A stretch of 64,000 nt of DNA, taken from assembly GCA_946699065.1 (NCBI GenBank), contig CAMPDV010000122.1, forward strand, positions 628,001 to 692,000. The letters are read 5' to 3'. Positions 1-13,089 of this stretch are shown piece by piece; within the stretch, counting starts at the first letter, position 1, and each line of letters begins with the position of its first letter. The notes below the pieces were generated by a model. The model ran no database searches. It saw only the letters and a program-made list of their open reading frames with translations, and was not told the origin of the DNA. A program made the translations under genes and the position numbers. This DNA comes from Loxodes magnus. Lineage: Eukaryota; Ciliophora; Karyorelictea; Loxodida; Loxodidae.

Positions 1-1
1 T

Positions 2-3000
2 GTCTCATATTCATAGAGCATTCTAAACCCTGATGGTACGTTGGCTGATTGGGAAATTAGCGTGATAAAGGGTGGCGAATTGGGTTTTTTAGAAATAAAT
101 AAAAGAAGCGATCTTCTAGAATTCTATATTTTAAAGGCTAATGGATATGGAGTTGGAGGTAGCATTTGAGATTATTCGTTTGCTGACTAGGAATATTAGA
201 AGAAAAGAACTTAATTAGGAGTTGCTATATTGGGAACTTACACTTCTGAAATGACTAAGAACTGAATCGCCTATTTATACGAACATGAAGATTACAGACC
301 AATGATTGGTTCAACTGCAACAAATGCTATGTTCACGAATAAAACAGCGTATCCAAATTATGTAAGAACTATTGAATCTGATGCATATATGGCAGTGCTA
401 GAGATTAGAGTAGCTTAATTATACAAATGAACTAAAATTGCAGTGATGTATGATACAGATGCATGAGCTAGAGATCTAGGAATGGCTATTGTTGCAGAGG
501 CAGAAAAATGAGGAATAGTTGTTGCTAATCCAAAAGATTTAAGACAATATCCATCAGTTTTAGCTTCAAGAAAGCCAGAAGAATGACAACCTATTGTTTA
601 AGCTTTTGAATCAAGCGGGGCTCATATAGGAATATGCGTTTGTTATCAAGAAGATGCATGAAACTTTATTTTTCCCTATTTATACGATCTTGGAGCTCGT
701 TAAGGGGATTGAATATGACTAGCGAATGAATGAATTACTTCTGATTGAATAAAGTAAGCTCCTACCGATAAAATTTGGAAAAAAACAATTGATATTATAA
801 AAGGATCTCTAGCATACGTTCCTTCTTCCTTTAATGGTGATTATGGATAATATGTAAAATAATAGTACGAGGATATTTTTGGTGAACCTCCTAACTGAAT
901 GGCTAGTTTTAATTTTGATGCAGCTATCTTGTTAGCCGGTGCTTTAGATTACTCAATTAAAAATGGTTGAAACTACGAGTAGAATTAATTTTTAAACAAA
1001 GCATTAAGAAATGTTAAAATACTTGGAAGTCAAGGTAAAATATCAATTGAACAAAGCACTAATGATCCTGCCGCTAAGAGATATGATATTACAAATATTA
1101 GAGATGATGATGGTGATGGTATATGACTTGATGAAGAAATTGGAATTTTATGTACAACGTGTGCTGTTGTATTAGAACTCAAAAAGGAAATAATGTGAGC
1201 AGATGGAACCACTAAAATTCCAAAAGATTACATAGAAGATATTGATTGTCCTTTTAGATCTAGAGATATATAAAATTTTAATAAAGGTGAAACTCTAGCT
1301 TTTGTTATTACGTCAATCTGTGTTTTCGTGGCTGGATTTTTTGCTTATTTTGGATATAGATGCTGGAAAAATTAAAATATTTAAGAAATAAATTAAAGAA
1401 TAGAAATGACAGCAGAAGATGGAGTCTGATTAGTATTGTTTATTATTGAGTAATGTTAATATATATCAGTCGGTCCAAATTTTGATTCAATACACGTTAC
1501 CATTAGGAAATTATTCAAGATTTTTAAGTTAGACGTATATGGACTATTAAACTGGGGTATGAACACATTTTTAATTCTTTTCAGTATTTGCGTTATAATA
1601 AGTATTTCCTGAATCTTTTTACTTATTATTCTGTCGCTTAGACTAGAAGAAAGATTTCCTAAATTTAAAGTAGCAAGATTACTGACAAATTTATCATTTT
1701 GGCTACTTCCTATCATAGGACATGCTACTTTCACTCCAATCGTGTATATTTTAAGTGATATCTATATTTGTACTAAAGCAGTTGATTTTAATCGAAATGG
1801 TTCTTTATAATACACAGAAAGTTATTTATATAGAGATTGTTGGACGTGATGCTGGAAAGGGTCTCATAACGAATATGTTATATGAGGTTCTCTTGCTCTT
1901 TTTCTATACATTCCAACAATTTCTCTTTTAAGGCCTTTTGTTTAAGAACTTTAAACAGAGTCCCATATAAAACAAAAAGCTACATTTATAGTCCTTAAAA
2001 CTTTTATTCAAGCTCTATGCATAATGTTCTAGAAAACTCTAGGTATTTATAACTAGGATAGTTATGGAATTCTATTTACGTCAATATTCATCATCTATAC
2101 ATTAGTAGTTATTAGAATCAAGCCATATAACTATGGAAGGATAAATTGCCTCTAAATTAGCTCTCTTATTGCTGTAGTTTGAATAAGTCTATTAGCAACT
2201 GTTAGCATGCTTAGTAATTTAGAATAGTAGTTATAATGGTTTGTATTGCTAATAGTAGGATGACTTATTATATTTGTGGCTACTTTGTATTTCTTGACGA
2301 AAAAATATCCTAAATATCTCTATCGTAAGACACAAGATAATACTTTATGATTCAGATTTGCTTTCAAACCATTCGCTGATGTCAATATGCTTCAAGATTT
2401 GATAAGCACTTAGCATTTAAATAAAATTAGTATTATTAATAGCAGAAAAAGCTTCAATTTAAATTCAACTTATAGCTCTTAGCAGTAGCTTTGCTCGTAA
2501 GAAGATGTAACCATAACAAAGTTATAAGGTTTAAAGGTTAAAGATAAAGAAAAAAGTTCTTTACAAGTCTCTCAAGATTAGAATATTGAGTAAAACAAAG
2601 TCCAAAATGATCCTTTAAAAGATTTAACTTATAAACCTATTGAAATGAAATTAAGTGTAAAAAAAAAAGAATCAGAAGTTAATGACATCAAATACCAGCT
2701 TATATAGCTCGATAGCTAAAATCCAGAAATAGCTACTGCTTTATAATCTCCGTAAAAGTAATATAAGTAAGTTTACATTATATATAGAAGCAAGTTAGAT
2801 TTAAAAGCTGAAATTAAATATAACAAATCTTATGACTTAAAAGTAGAGGACTTAGAGTAATAAATGTAATTTTACTATATAAATCTTTTATATTTCATAT
2901 TTCTTATAATAGTATTTTTAATTTAAATCTATTTAAACTTCTCCTTTCCAATATTATATTGCTTATAATCCTAGGATTTATTCCATTTAAAAAAGAATTA

Positions 3001-3415
3001 AAATTAATATTACTTTTTGTTTAAATTTTTTATATGCTTACCTTTATCAATTTAAACCTCTCACGAAGAAGCTCTAAAGTCTTAAATTCTTTAAATAATA
3101 AATAATAAAATATTGCAAGTTCAAATTTTAATATTTTCTTAGTATCTTTCGATATATATTTTATTGTATGTTGTATAAGCACTATAGCAGTAACAAAGTA
3201 AAATATAATTCTAAGCTTATTTAATAACATATAAATTTAATGCCATATAATTCATAGGATTCAGTCTTTTATTTAAAAAATTTCTTTTAAAAAGCTTATT
3301 TAAAAATAATAGTTAAGATAAAAAAGCTTTTTGGTGCTTATATTCAAATTAAGTATATTTAAACTTATCTATTTAATATAAAAATTATGTATTAATTGAT
3401 ATTAATATAGTCTGA
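2..3415 (+). CDS. Receptor-like membrane protein, periplasmic-binding-type ectodomain plus multi-TM region (5' partial)
   Basis: Open in frame 2 from the window edge, so the N-terminus is missing. The first ~400 residues resemble an ANF-receptor/type I periplasmic-binding domain: GSTATNAMF, then YVRTIESDAYMA, then YKWTKIAVMYD, where the Trp is TGA at 428-430. From about nt 1290 there are roughly eight hydrophobic segments, the layout of class C GPCR-like proteins, then a charged Gln/Lys-rich cytoplasmic tail. Likely a surface receptor; the ligand is unknown. Trp is written mostly as TGA (about 25 cases) and Gln often as TAA/TAG. Codon character fades after about nt 2870, and the first later in-frame TGA is at 3413-3415, so the true C-terminus may be earlier or follow a tiny intron that I could not place. 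Confidence 0.75.
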
Positions 3416-3679
3416 TTATATTGCATTAGTATTATTAAATGTTATTACAAAAATTTTATTATTTATTGAAATAAATATATGATAAATCATATAGCTAAAT
3501 TAATTATTTGTAAAAACACTATTCAATATACACTAACTCTTCTGACTAAAACTCAATTCTTTTAACCCAATATCTTACTAGCTCTCTATATTTTATTTAA
3601 ATGCATCTAAGAATGTTGGGAGCTGGATAAAATACTTGACTCTTTGCGTTATTATTTATTTTATTGTATTATAAAATTT

Positions 3680-4717
3680 TCAAGCTTCTAAACATCTAAA
3701 TTCAACTAAGAAAGTCTGAAAGTTTATCTTTAAAGGGACTTATTATCTTTATTTTTTCTTACCAATTACTAATATTATTGGTTCAAATTATCTTTTTAAT
3801 CTTCTGACTGTATTATAACTTACAAGATTATCCTAATCAAGCTTTATTTGTAACGATTTTTTCAAAAATGGCTTCAAAATATTGATATAGTTGTCTTCTT
3901 CATTAATTTCATTAGTTTCTTCTATTATTTCATGTTATTACTTTTAGTTTAAAGTTAGTGAAGAAGGTTTCCTCTAACGAATCACCCTTTACTTTTTATT
4001 CTTTATATCTATGACATTTTTAATTCAAGGTGCTAATTTATTATTTGATTGCTATTTAGAAAGAGGATATTTTAAATTTAAATGCTCTATATAATTTTAC
4101 ATTCTTTGCATTGATTATCTAGCTGTAGAGATAGACCTCATAACCTTTTCTTTACTTTTATTTTCACGATATTCAAAAAAAGCCTTTTATATTTCTTTAG
4201 ATTTTTATTCTTAGTTAATCAAAAAGTCTTTTATGTTCTGTATGTTATTGTAGCTACTATGAATTCCAAATTCATTTTTAGGAAGATTCAATTGTAACTT
4301 TGGTGTTTTACTTGTTCAAAAAGAAGGTTCGGGAGAGTTAACTCGAGATGTTTTGCAACTATAAGTTTTGATTTTTTATGGTTTTGAAGTATTTTAATTT
4401 TTATCTTCTATTCATGCTTTAAATCTATTATCCATTCTTAATCCTATATTTTAAATAATAAAGACATTTGCCTTTCCTTATTCTTTTCTTGCATCCTTAT
4501 TAAAATTACTTATATTAGATTCTTTATGCGATGATGATTAACAAGCCAAAGCAATTCTGCAATTTCTTTTATATCCTTTGATTGCTGGAAGATTTACAAT
4601 AGAAAGCCCAAAATGTTTTTTCATATGATTATTTAGTTCTTAGTCTAAATTACGCTTAAAGCTTTTTTAAGTCTCTTGTATTTCTGGATTTTCTTCAACA
4701 ATTTCTGAATTTTTCAT
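3680..4717 (-). CDS. Hypothetical protein, paralogue of the 43.2-44.4 kb gene
   Basis: Not recognised as a named family. It starts MKNSEIVEENPEIQ and runs 345 residues to a TGA at 3680-3682. It is basic and Lys/Asn/Gln-rich, without signal peptide or TM segments. About half of it aligns with the gene at 43165-44355: shared blocks include KKxFGLSIV, FKAWIED, ISKTPKL, EFGIHSSYNNIQNIKDF, SISTARQS, LAPWIKN and KLDQDNLVSYNTV. In both genes the Trp of FKAWIED and LAPWIKN is TGA, which supports TGA=Trp by conservation. The terminal TGA could itself be Trp, since the frame stays open beyond it. The start codon lies 19 bp from that of an oppositely oriented short ORF. Confidence 0.65.
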
Positions 4718-4736
4718 TGTTATTTATTATTTAGAA

Positions 4737-4952
4737 ATGCTAAAAAAAGCTAAAATAAAAAAAAAGCAAGGTAAAAAAGAACAAAATAGAGTTAATATAT
4801 TGTACCTAGACAAATAATACAAGAACCTACATTTAAAAGAGCTCAATAATACAAAGTTTATACTGCTTTCTCTATTAAAACTTATAAAGAATCTAACTAA
4901 GAAATCTAAGCACATCATCAATATTTAAATATCGCTTGCTTTTATATTGTGA
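4737..4952 (+). CDS. Small basic hypothetical protein
   Basis: A 71-residue ORF, ATG to TGA, starting MLKKAKIKKKQGKKEQ and ending in a hydrophobic stretch. It is very Lys-rich at the N-terminus. No family recognised. It sits head-to-head with the 4717 start, with 19 bp between the two ATGs, matching the compact divergent pairs elsewhere in the window. It is short and AT-rich, so it may be chance. Confidence 0.3.
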
Positions 4953-5765
4953 TAAAGTACTTATTTCTATATTCGTTTCAAATTTATATATAATCTAGAG
5001 TAATAAAGGATTTTAAATCAAAATGAGTTATTGAAATGTAGTAAAAAATGATTAGTTATTATATTAAATAAGTAAACACAGGAATAAAAGCTATTGCAAT
5101 AGGAATATATCAATCAATTAGCTAAATTACTCAATAAGCTTATTTAAATTTTTTAAGGTGGTAAACATAGAAGTTGGTATCATATAATTATTTAAAAATT
5201 ATACTTTTGCCCTTTAGGTACAACCAATAAATAAATTTATGTAAAGTCTGCATTTATAATAAAATTAATAAGCTCTTGGTCATCATAAGTTATATTATAC
5301 TTGTAGCTACCTTAAGTTGCTAGTGGATTTTAATTTTATTCTTTGTATTATCTTGGTTTAAGTATTTAGAATTATGATCTAATGAAAATATCCAACAATT
5401 AATAGAGAATTAAAGTTTCTAAAAAATATTAAGGATAATTATATCAATTTAATCTTCTGCTTTCTCAAAAGTTAATTATTTTTCAAACTGATTCTAAAAT
5501 ACTTTTTTAAATCTGATCCTTAAATTGTCTGCAATGAATATTCTAGTAATTCTAAATAAATTACTACAGATTAATAGCTTAAAAATATAAGATGCGATTA
5601 TCTTAAAAAATAATTAAGACATACAAAAGAGAAAATAAAGCTAAAATGAATATCATTAAGTAACTAAGCAATAAATGAGATTAAATTAATTTACTATATA
5701 ACTTTTAATTATTAGTATTAAATTAGTAATCCTAATTTATTTATATTCTTTATAATTAGTTTTTA
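4953..5765. other. Intergenic AT-rich stretch
   Basis: No ORF with convincing codon character seen on either strand. The right part may hold the 3' end of the kelch gene, whose terminus is uncertain. Confidence 0.5.
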
Positions 5766-7949
5766 TCATCTAAAACTAATTCTTTTTTATTGGCACTAAC
5801 TTTCTAGTTCTGTATATTAGTTAAATATACTTAATTTAATCCTTTCATCTTGCTGTTTAATTTTAGATAGTTTATGTAAGAAAATTTTAATTTAATAATT
5901 AATTTTTACTAAATAAGTCTTATTATTCGCTCTTTATGATTCTTTATCTTAATGAAATAGATTAAATAATATAGAAATAAATTAGAAGTAAAAGGAATTA
6001 TTTAGTAAAAGATAAGTGGCATTAGTAAAAAATTAGCTGAAATAATATAAAGTGTGCTTAAATTAACTTAATTATACCTTTAAGCTATTTCTTATTAGGA
6101 TATTCATTTATTGTATTCCTATAAGTTTAGTTACATTATCATGTTATGTAATCACTAAAATTATTTATTATGCTGATATTCCAAATTCGTGAAGATGTTT
6201 AGGCTTAGTTTAAAAGACAATCTAATATAAACTTTTATCATAGCACCAATAGTTTAAAGATTGTAGATTTAATTATTAGATATAGAAATTAATTTTTATA
6301 GAGGCTTTATGAATTAGATTGGAGTAGAGCTATTATTATTTTAAAACTACAATAAAAATTTTATTTCACAACATTTATTTATTTGGAATTTTCTACCATG
6401 ATGGATTTTCTAAGCTATAACTATAAAGTTGACTTTCGAAATCAAATTGAAATACCCTCGAATTTATAGAAACTGGTTAGGTAAATACACAATCATCTGT
6501 TAAAAATTAGTCTCCGTGCTTTCATATTTATTTGAAATCAAAAATTAAGGTATCTTTGTTATTCTATCCATTATAGTATATAAGTGAAACATTTTAAGTT
6601 TGCAAATAAGAAGCTGTTGTCATAGCAGGTTAAGGAAGTTATTTATCATAAGTTGTTCATTTGTTAGTTTCTATGTCATAAACGTAAATTTCTTATTTAA
6701 AAGTACTACAGTAACCACCTGTTAAATAAATCTAATTTTTTGCTTTAAAAGCTCCAAATCGTCAATTTTCTTATGGAGTATTTGCAATCCTTGAAAGGTT
6801 CTTTTTATTGAAGCTGAAAATTTCACAAGTTTTAGTATCATATCCAGTTAAGATATAAATTAAGTTTGGAAAGTCACAAATAGTTCTATGAGAATTTCTT
6901 TTTCTTAGCATTTAATAAAGTTAAATGCTTCCATTATCATAAATAATAAATCTTTCACTTTCTTCAGCTAGAAGTTAATCGGCTCCTGAAATAATAATTT
7001 GCTAATTATCAAATTATTCTATTTATGTACAATTGCCGTTTGTTTTCATCAATTTTGTTTCCTAATTACTAAACTCTTGCTATTCTAGTTAATAATCTAA
7101 TTTAATAGATGAATTTTTCAAGAAAGTAGATAGCTGCTTTATTTAGTTTTCCTAATTTTAAGAAAAAATTGTCTGCTTTATCCTATTTTGATTTCTCTCT
7201 TCCACATTTTCAATATTTTAGTTGATATCTATTAGATCTTATTATTTTTCATTCTGCTATATATATCTTTAGAACTCTTAAGCTTGTTAGTTTTATAAAT
7301 TGTTTTCAATATAATTTTCTTCCTTCTTTCCTTGATGTTTGTGTAAAAAAGAGCAAATTACTAAATTAAATTGCCGTCATTTTTCCACAATCTGTTAAGT
7401 GGTTTATTCAATTTAGTCAGTTTGTAACTATGTCTCTTTATTTTAATCTTCTAAAGAAATATTTTCAATTTAGAAGTTAATTTGTTTATTTTTGATAGAA
7501 CTTATAATAGTTTACAGTTTATATTAGCTTTCGTACTACTAGGTAATTCTTTGTTTCAGCTATTTGCAATGTTAGATAGTTTCAGAGAATAGGAAGTCGT
7601 TAAAGAGGTGAAAAACATTTTGCATAATGCTGTTTTTTTTCTAGAGCAATAATCTCATTTTTACTTTTAAGTTCTTCAGCAGATTTCTTTGTACCTTCAT
7701 CTAATTTTCCAGATCTTAAATTTAATTCTCTTAAATCAGCATTTCATCGAAATATTAAGATCTAGGAAGGAGATTAGGGTTTTATGGTATCTTAGAGTTA
7801 CATTAAACACATTACAAGTGATTATCATTTTGGTATTGCTTAAGCAAGCAAGATTTACACATAGAATGGTTACACTACAGAAGTAGAGGAATTTTATACA
7901 GAGTATCAAAAGGTTTAACACATGAAGGACACCTTTAAAACAAATCCAT
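5766..7949 (-). CDS. RING finger - coiled-coil - kelch repeat protein (TRIM-like layout)
   Basis: The start MDLFQRCPSC is chosen because a C3HC4 RING follows at once: CPSC, QCNHSMCKSC, LQCVQC, within residues 7-60. Then comes a long Gln/Lys/Glu-rich coiled coil (about residues 75-300). Kelch-type repeats follow, with ILTGYDTKTCEIFSF and then IYLTGGYCS and YVYDIETNKWTTYDK. The conserved kelch Trp of NKWTTY is TGA (6657-6659). This domain order suggests an E3 ubiquitin ligase with a kelch substrate-binding platform; that role is inference. A continuous frame runs from ATG 7949 to TGA 5766, but the last ~130 codons are poor in codon character, so the real end may be nearer 6170. A second reading frame in the coiled coil also looks gene-like over about 100 nt; the RING frame is the one supported by motifs. 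Confidence 0.7.
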
Positions 7950-8809
7950 TATAGCTTTTATAATATTACATGATATATTCACTATCTTATAATATTATCC
8001 TTTAATTATACTATAAATTCCATTCAATTCCCCAACTTTCTATATTTGCTAATTTGTTTACATATTATTATTTAATGCCCTTATTGAGATAAAGAACATA
8101 ATAATCCTCTATCTATTACTTTATTGTGCTTTAAGATGCTAAAGTATATACTTTATATAGCTTAATATTCCTATATTCAATATTAAGATTAATTTAAGCA
8201 TATTTTTGGCTTTTATCTTAAATTATGATTTTTATTTTGCTGCTGATTTGTTCACGTTTCAAAACCTAAATTTATTCATTCTTTGTGGATTTAATGACAT
8301 TAGATAAAGTTAGTTACCTATATGTTTTACCTTTATGATATGATAATTTAAAATAAGAGACAAAAAATATAACAAATACTTTTGTAGATGCGACTAAAAC
8401 GAGCTACTTCATAATAAAAAAAGGCAATAAAAGGCCTAGTTTAAGTTACTTTCAATTTCGAAAGCAGGTAATATGTAATATAAATAAATAGGATTAAGAT
8501 TAATCTTAACTTTTAGTGATTGCAACTAATAAATTACTGTTTAATACAAAGCAATGGTTCTCTAATAGCTTTATCAATATATGGTTTTTTCCTTCAAAGC
8601 TTGGTACTATGTAAATTGATATAAGATTAGGCAAAGAGAAGCAATCTCTAGATCCCCGTTTAATTATACTAAAACATTTAATTTAAACAAGTTTATTTAT
8701 TTTGTGTATTTACTTGTTTTTTATCCTGCCATTCTTATTTAGCGTTTAAGCAAGTTTAATTTATTAAACTCTACCCCTATTTAAGGAACAGTATTTCACA
8801 ATTATAAAA
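7950..8809. other. Intergenic AT-rich stretch between divergent genes
   Basis: No ORF, RNA gene or repeat recognised. It separates the kelch gene (leftward) from the protease (rightward) and should hold both promoters. No clear motif beyond AT-rich runs. Confidence 0.5.
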
Positions 8810-9838
8810 ATGTCTACCAGCAAAACACTTATTGCAGTGTTCGCAGTATTGGGATTAGTTGCCTTGATTGCTTTCACAACCCAAGGATCAGGAAGAAGCT
8901 TGTTAGCTAAAGTAGATTCATCAGAAACTGAAGTATGGAATAATTTCTAGAATTTCATGAAGAATCACAACAAGACATACTCAAGTGTTTAGGAAATGTA
9001 AGATAGATTCAAAATCTTCCATGACAATTATTACTGGGTAAAAGTTTAGAACACCAGAAACTTAAACACCAAATACGGAATTAACCACTTCTCTGATTTA
9101 ACCTAGTAAGAATTCAACGATCAATACCTTGGATATTTGTTCAACCCTGATTTATAAGTTGAATATGAATAAGAAAGCAACATTATTCTTGCTGCCTCTA
9201 TTGATTGGGAACAAAAAGGAGCAGTTGCACCAGTAAAGAATTAGGCCCAATGTGGAAGCTGCTGGTCTTTCAGTGCTGTTGCTGCCTTAGAAGGAGCTTA
9301 TTTCTAGAAGACAGGTAAATTAGCTACATTCTCTGAGTAATAATTGGTAGATTGCTCCGGATCATATGGAAACTAAGGATGCAATGGTGGATTGATGAAC
9401 AATGCCTTCAAATACTGGGAAAGCTATGCTGCTGAAACTGAAAGCAGTTATCCTTATAAGGGTACTGATGGAACTTGCAGATTTGATTCATCTAAAGGAG
9501 TTGTTAAAGTTTCAGATTACAAGAGTGTATGGCCAAGTGAAAGCTCACTTGAAAAGGCAATAAATGAGCACGTTGTATCTGTTGCAGTAGATGCAACAAA
9601 CTGGAAAAACTATGCCGGCGGTATTTTTGATGGAGAATGCTCAACTCTTACTCTTAACCACGGTGTTACACTTGTAGGTTATGGAACTGATAATGGACAA
9701 GATTACTGGAGAATTAAAAATTCATGGACAACAAGCTGGGGTGATAAAGGATACATTAAATTGAAGAAAACAAACTCAGCTATTGGTTGGGGACAATGTG
9801 GTATCGCACGTTAGGCTTCTTATCCCATTCTAGCATGA
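8810..9838 (+). CDS. Secreted cathepsin-L-like cysteine protease (papain family C1A)
   Basis: 342 residues. A signal segment, LIAVFAVLGLVALIAF, at residues 7-22 is followed by an I29-type propeptide and the mature peptidase. Catalytic Cys151 lies in QCGSCWSF, His284 in LNHGVTLVGYG and Asn304 in IKNSW. Oxyanion-hole Gln145 is encoded by TAG, and SEQQLVDC uses TAA TAA, which proves TAA/TAG=Gln. It ends at the family-typical ASYPILA followed by two TGA codons in a row, so TGA stops here. All Trp codons are TGG and GC is higher than in neighbours, suggesting high expression. Likely a lysosomal or secreted endopeptidase. No introns. The ATG is preceded by an AT-rich leader. Confidence 0.96.
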
Positions 9839-10199
9839 TGAAACAGACTTCCTTAATTACTTTCACTAATTATTATCCCCTTCCCTATCTAATTTATATA
9901 AATAGTTACTTTATAGACTCTATTATGAGCAAATAAGATATTTAAACCATATAATGCCTAGTAAACTGACAAAACTTTTAATAACTATCCTATAATTTTA
10001 CTTAATTGGTAATTTGGTTATCTAAGTTTCTAAACAAAAGAAACATTTAATTATTTTAAAATATTTACATTATCTCTTATACTTAAATTAAGGTAAGTCG
10101 ATAACTAAATTCGCTCTTTTGATTGAACTAGAGAGTTTTAAATGACTAGAATGATCTGGTTTGAATATGATAGAATTTAAATTATTTTATAATTAGACT
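9839..10199. other. Intergenic AT-rich stretch
   Basis: It starts with a second TGA directly after the protease stop. Nothing else recognised. Confidence 0.5.
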
Positions 10200-10490
10200 T
10201 CAATTTATTGAAGCTTTTATATAAACTCTATAAAGATAAATTCCTAAGTTATTTGTTTCATTGTCATAAAGAAAAATAAAATGGTTCAACACTGGAAGTT
10301 GAACTTGTTTGTAAGAATCTAAGCTTTCCTTGATTTTGTTATTACAGTAGAGCTGTCTTATGATTTTGTATAGTTGTTCTAGCTTTATGAATGATAACTT
10401 TGGTTCATTATTACTATTTTTGTTATCCATGGAAAAATTGCTCTTGATGTTTCTTTTACTAGAAGCAATTTGTAAAACTTGTAAACTCAT
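10200..10490 (-). CDS. Small hypothetical protein (96 aa)
   Basis: ATG at 10490, TGA at 10200-10202. An alternative start at 10430 gives MDNKNSNNEPKL. The composition is protein-like, with a predicted beta-rich end NHFIFLYDNETNNLGIYLYR. It uses only CAA/CAG for Gln, with no reassigned codons, so it reads identically in any code. No family recognised. Its 5' end is close to, or overlaps, the unresolved start of the divergent RING-H2 gene. Confidence 0.4.
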   Translation of the reverse strand: MSLQVLQIASSKRNIKSNFSMDNKNSNNEPKLSFIKLEQLYKIIRQLYCNNKIKESLDSYKQVQLPVLNHFIFLYDNETNNLGIYLYRVYIKASIN

Positions 10491-10502
10491 CTATTTCTAA
10501 AG

Positions 10503-11000
10503 TTTTTATCTTACTCATTGGTTCTAATTATTTTGCAAGCTTTCGCTCCTGAAGCTACAATCAAGACAGTAAATTTTTAGTTTACCAAGAAGGTTTTAGA
10601 AATAGCAATCATTTTTCAAAGTATTACAGCCTTTTTTGTATTCATTCGAGCTGTTTAGCTGTCTCAATAGGAAGCTGACTTTAATTAAGATTTAATAACT
10701 AATTTAGTGCCTAGTTAGGTATAAGAACTAAGTGATACTCTAAATTAAGTCGAAATTTCATCTATTCCTTAATATATCAAATCTCCAAATGAGGATGAAG
10801 AAGTTTGTGGAATTTGCCTTTACAAATTTGAAGAAGGGAATATTATGAGAATATTAGCATGCAAGCATAAATTTCACTAAGAGTGTATAGATATGTGATT
10901 GCTTAAAGGGCACGGTAACTGTCCATTCTGTAGGTGCTTACAAAAGAATAGTTAAGAATAAAGATAATTTAGCTAAGATTAGCATAGTTCATAAACTTGA
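10503..11000 (+). CDS. Membrane RING-H2 protein, probable E3 ubiquitin ligase (start unresolved)
   Basis: The RING-H2 domain lies near the C-terminus: CGIC, LACKHKFHQEC, then IDMWLLKG and CPFCR. The near-invariant Trp of the xDxWL motif is TGA at 10896-10898, strong evidence that TGA=Trp. A hydrophobic N-terminal segment (YSLVLIILQAFA) and a second one (AIIFQSITAFFVFI) precede it, so this is likely a membrane-bound ligase with a cytosolic RING. It ends at TGA 10998-11000. No in-frame ATG exists upstream of the domain. The start is probably in an earlier exon, for example at ATG 10429 (MEKLLLMFLLLEA) joined through a short intron whose boundaries I could not settle. Confidence 0.75.
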
Positions 11001-11118
11001 TAAGATTAAGGTTTACTAATCTAAAAGTAGACTTTTAATTAATTATACTTTGTTATAATGATGAAATATTAACTTGTTTAAAGAAACCATTAACTTATGT
11101 ATACATGTTTAATTAACC

Positions 11119-12051
11119 TCATATTCTCCTATAATCAAGATTTTCATTGTTTCTCCGTAGTCTTCTTTACTAAACTCTCTGAACATATTATCGCAATCAG
11201 TTTCATATTAATTAAGCTTTGTTTGCACAATAAGTATTATAAAATAGGATGATGGTTGGAATCATGAAGATCATTAAGATTCACTTGAAATTTTTATTAT
11301 ATAACTAGAATGCATTTTATACATTGCTGAAATCGTTAAATTTGCTTAAGCAGTTTAAACTTTCTACTTTTTAATCAATATGCTTCAACTATTCTATGAT
11401 ATATCCAGTTTCTATAATAAAGCTAAGTATGCATATGTCTCAATCTCTATCTAGTATGTATCCACTTTTTATTTTGCATACTATGTAAAACATATCTCAG
11501 TAAGGCTAATCATATATGCTTGTAGTGCATCTACCAAGAGTATTATTATTAGGAACACACGCACATTAATTAGATGCACATTAACTATTTGAAGTGCAGA
11601 AGCTTCATTTTTTTAATCCCTTTGGATTTTATGGATAATCATCTTAATAACTTTCCAGAGAGCACTTTCCTAACAAAGATTGACTATACATGATATCAGC
11701 GCAGTAATCATCACATTTTAATACTTTATGTCAATCAGATAACTAAGGCTTTGTGCAGTAGTTATCTTCAATTCACTGCTTAAATCCATACGAAAGTTGG
11801 TTATTTTTTAGTTAGAATTAAGAATTATAGGTTTTGTTGTAGACTTCGCTAATAAAGCATTTTTGCGAAATAGATTGATTTGTGTTTATATAAATTGTAT
11901 TCTTCTCTTATTTCAAGCAGATTCTACTATCTCCTTCATTCTATTTTATAAACTAGTTCTACCAATCACACTTTCAAACAGGGCAGCGCTCTTGAGCTAG
12001 AAATTCTTCGAAAAGAAGAAAAAAGGAAAAAAACTTTCTAATTAAATTCAT
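11119..12051 (-). CDS. Secreted Cys-rich type I membrane protein
   Basis: 310 residues from ATG 12051 to TGA 11119-11121. N-terminal signal peptide (MNLIRKFFSFFLLFEEFLA), then a Cys-rich ectodomain starting ERCPVWKC. Near its C-terminal end is a compact run, FCTSNSQCASNQCACV, followed by GRCTTSIYD, like small disulphide modules seen in ciliate surface proteins. A single TM helix (WILMIFMIPTIILFY) is followed by an Arg-rich cytoplasmic tail (RRLRRNNEN). Several Trp codons are TGA. Likely a surface or extrusome-associated protein; no named family recognised. Confidence 0.75.
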
Positions 12052-13089
12052 TTAATTGAGTATCAAATAAATAGGTATTTTACTAACTGTCTACTATTTA
12101 ATACCATAACTAACTACATATCACATAAACAATAAACTATTAAACTTAGTTAACATTAGCAAAGCTAATTCCATAAATATAGAAGCATTCCAATATATTA
12201 TATCTATAGACTCTGCTAATTATTTTTGTATATTTAAAAGAAAACTTTACTTATAGGCTATTTATATATCAAATATGCTTAATAAAATGTAAAATATCAA
12301 TCTCCTTTAGGTAAGCAATAAAAGCCAATAAATAATCATAGTTATTAATCTTAATCTTTATTTGGGTTTACTGCTAATTGCTAGTTTAGAAGTTATAATT
12401 TATTAGTAAATAGATGCTTCTATAAATTTCATAAAATACTAAAAATATACTAAAAACAGTAAAAATAATACGAAGTATTTAAAACTAATACCTTCTTAAT
12501 AGTCTCATTTTTTTAATTAGAAAGTTTCAAGGAAAATGTAATGGATTAATAATAAATCTTCCTACTATTAAAAATAAAAAATTACACCTAGAAAATAAAT
12601 TTAAAGATAGACAATGTAAATAAAATTAAATATAGTTATTGAAATAAATTAAATAAAAATATATGAAATAGAATTAAATAAAGCTTGATTTATCTAATGG
12701 AGATACATAGTATAATACTTTTATATCTATTTAGAATATTCTTATTACTATTATTTTATATTCTATCTTAAATATATGTTCTTTCATTTGGCTACCTAGT
12801 TATAGTAGCTTAAAGCTTCTAGATATTTAACATTTTATAAGTTGCTTCCAATAAACGAAAATATTTAAAAATTAAGATTATAAAATACAAGAATAGTAAT
12901 AAGAAATGGCTTGCATTAGAATAGAAGCAAGTAATATAGAAGTTTAATATTGGGTAATTTAATAAATTATATTTATAAAGTAAAATAGAGACATGCAAGG
13001 ATAACTCTAATTATATGGTTTGTCTATTTTAAATTTTTACTTGGATAAGAGAAATAATTTAAGTTAGTAAAGTATAAAATGAAACTTTA
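12052..13089. other. Intergenic AT-rich stretch
   Basis: About 1 kb with no gene, RNA or repeat that I can support. Confidence 0.5.

Noticed and set aside
1030..1212. Minus-strand open frame of 60 codons
   Set aside because: Lies antisense inside the receptor gene; Ser/Ile-rich shadow without protein character.
9240..9380. Code with TAA=Lys and TAG=Glu (reported in one oligohymenophorean)
   Set aside because: Invariant Gln of the papain active site and SEQQLVDC require Gln for both codons.
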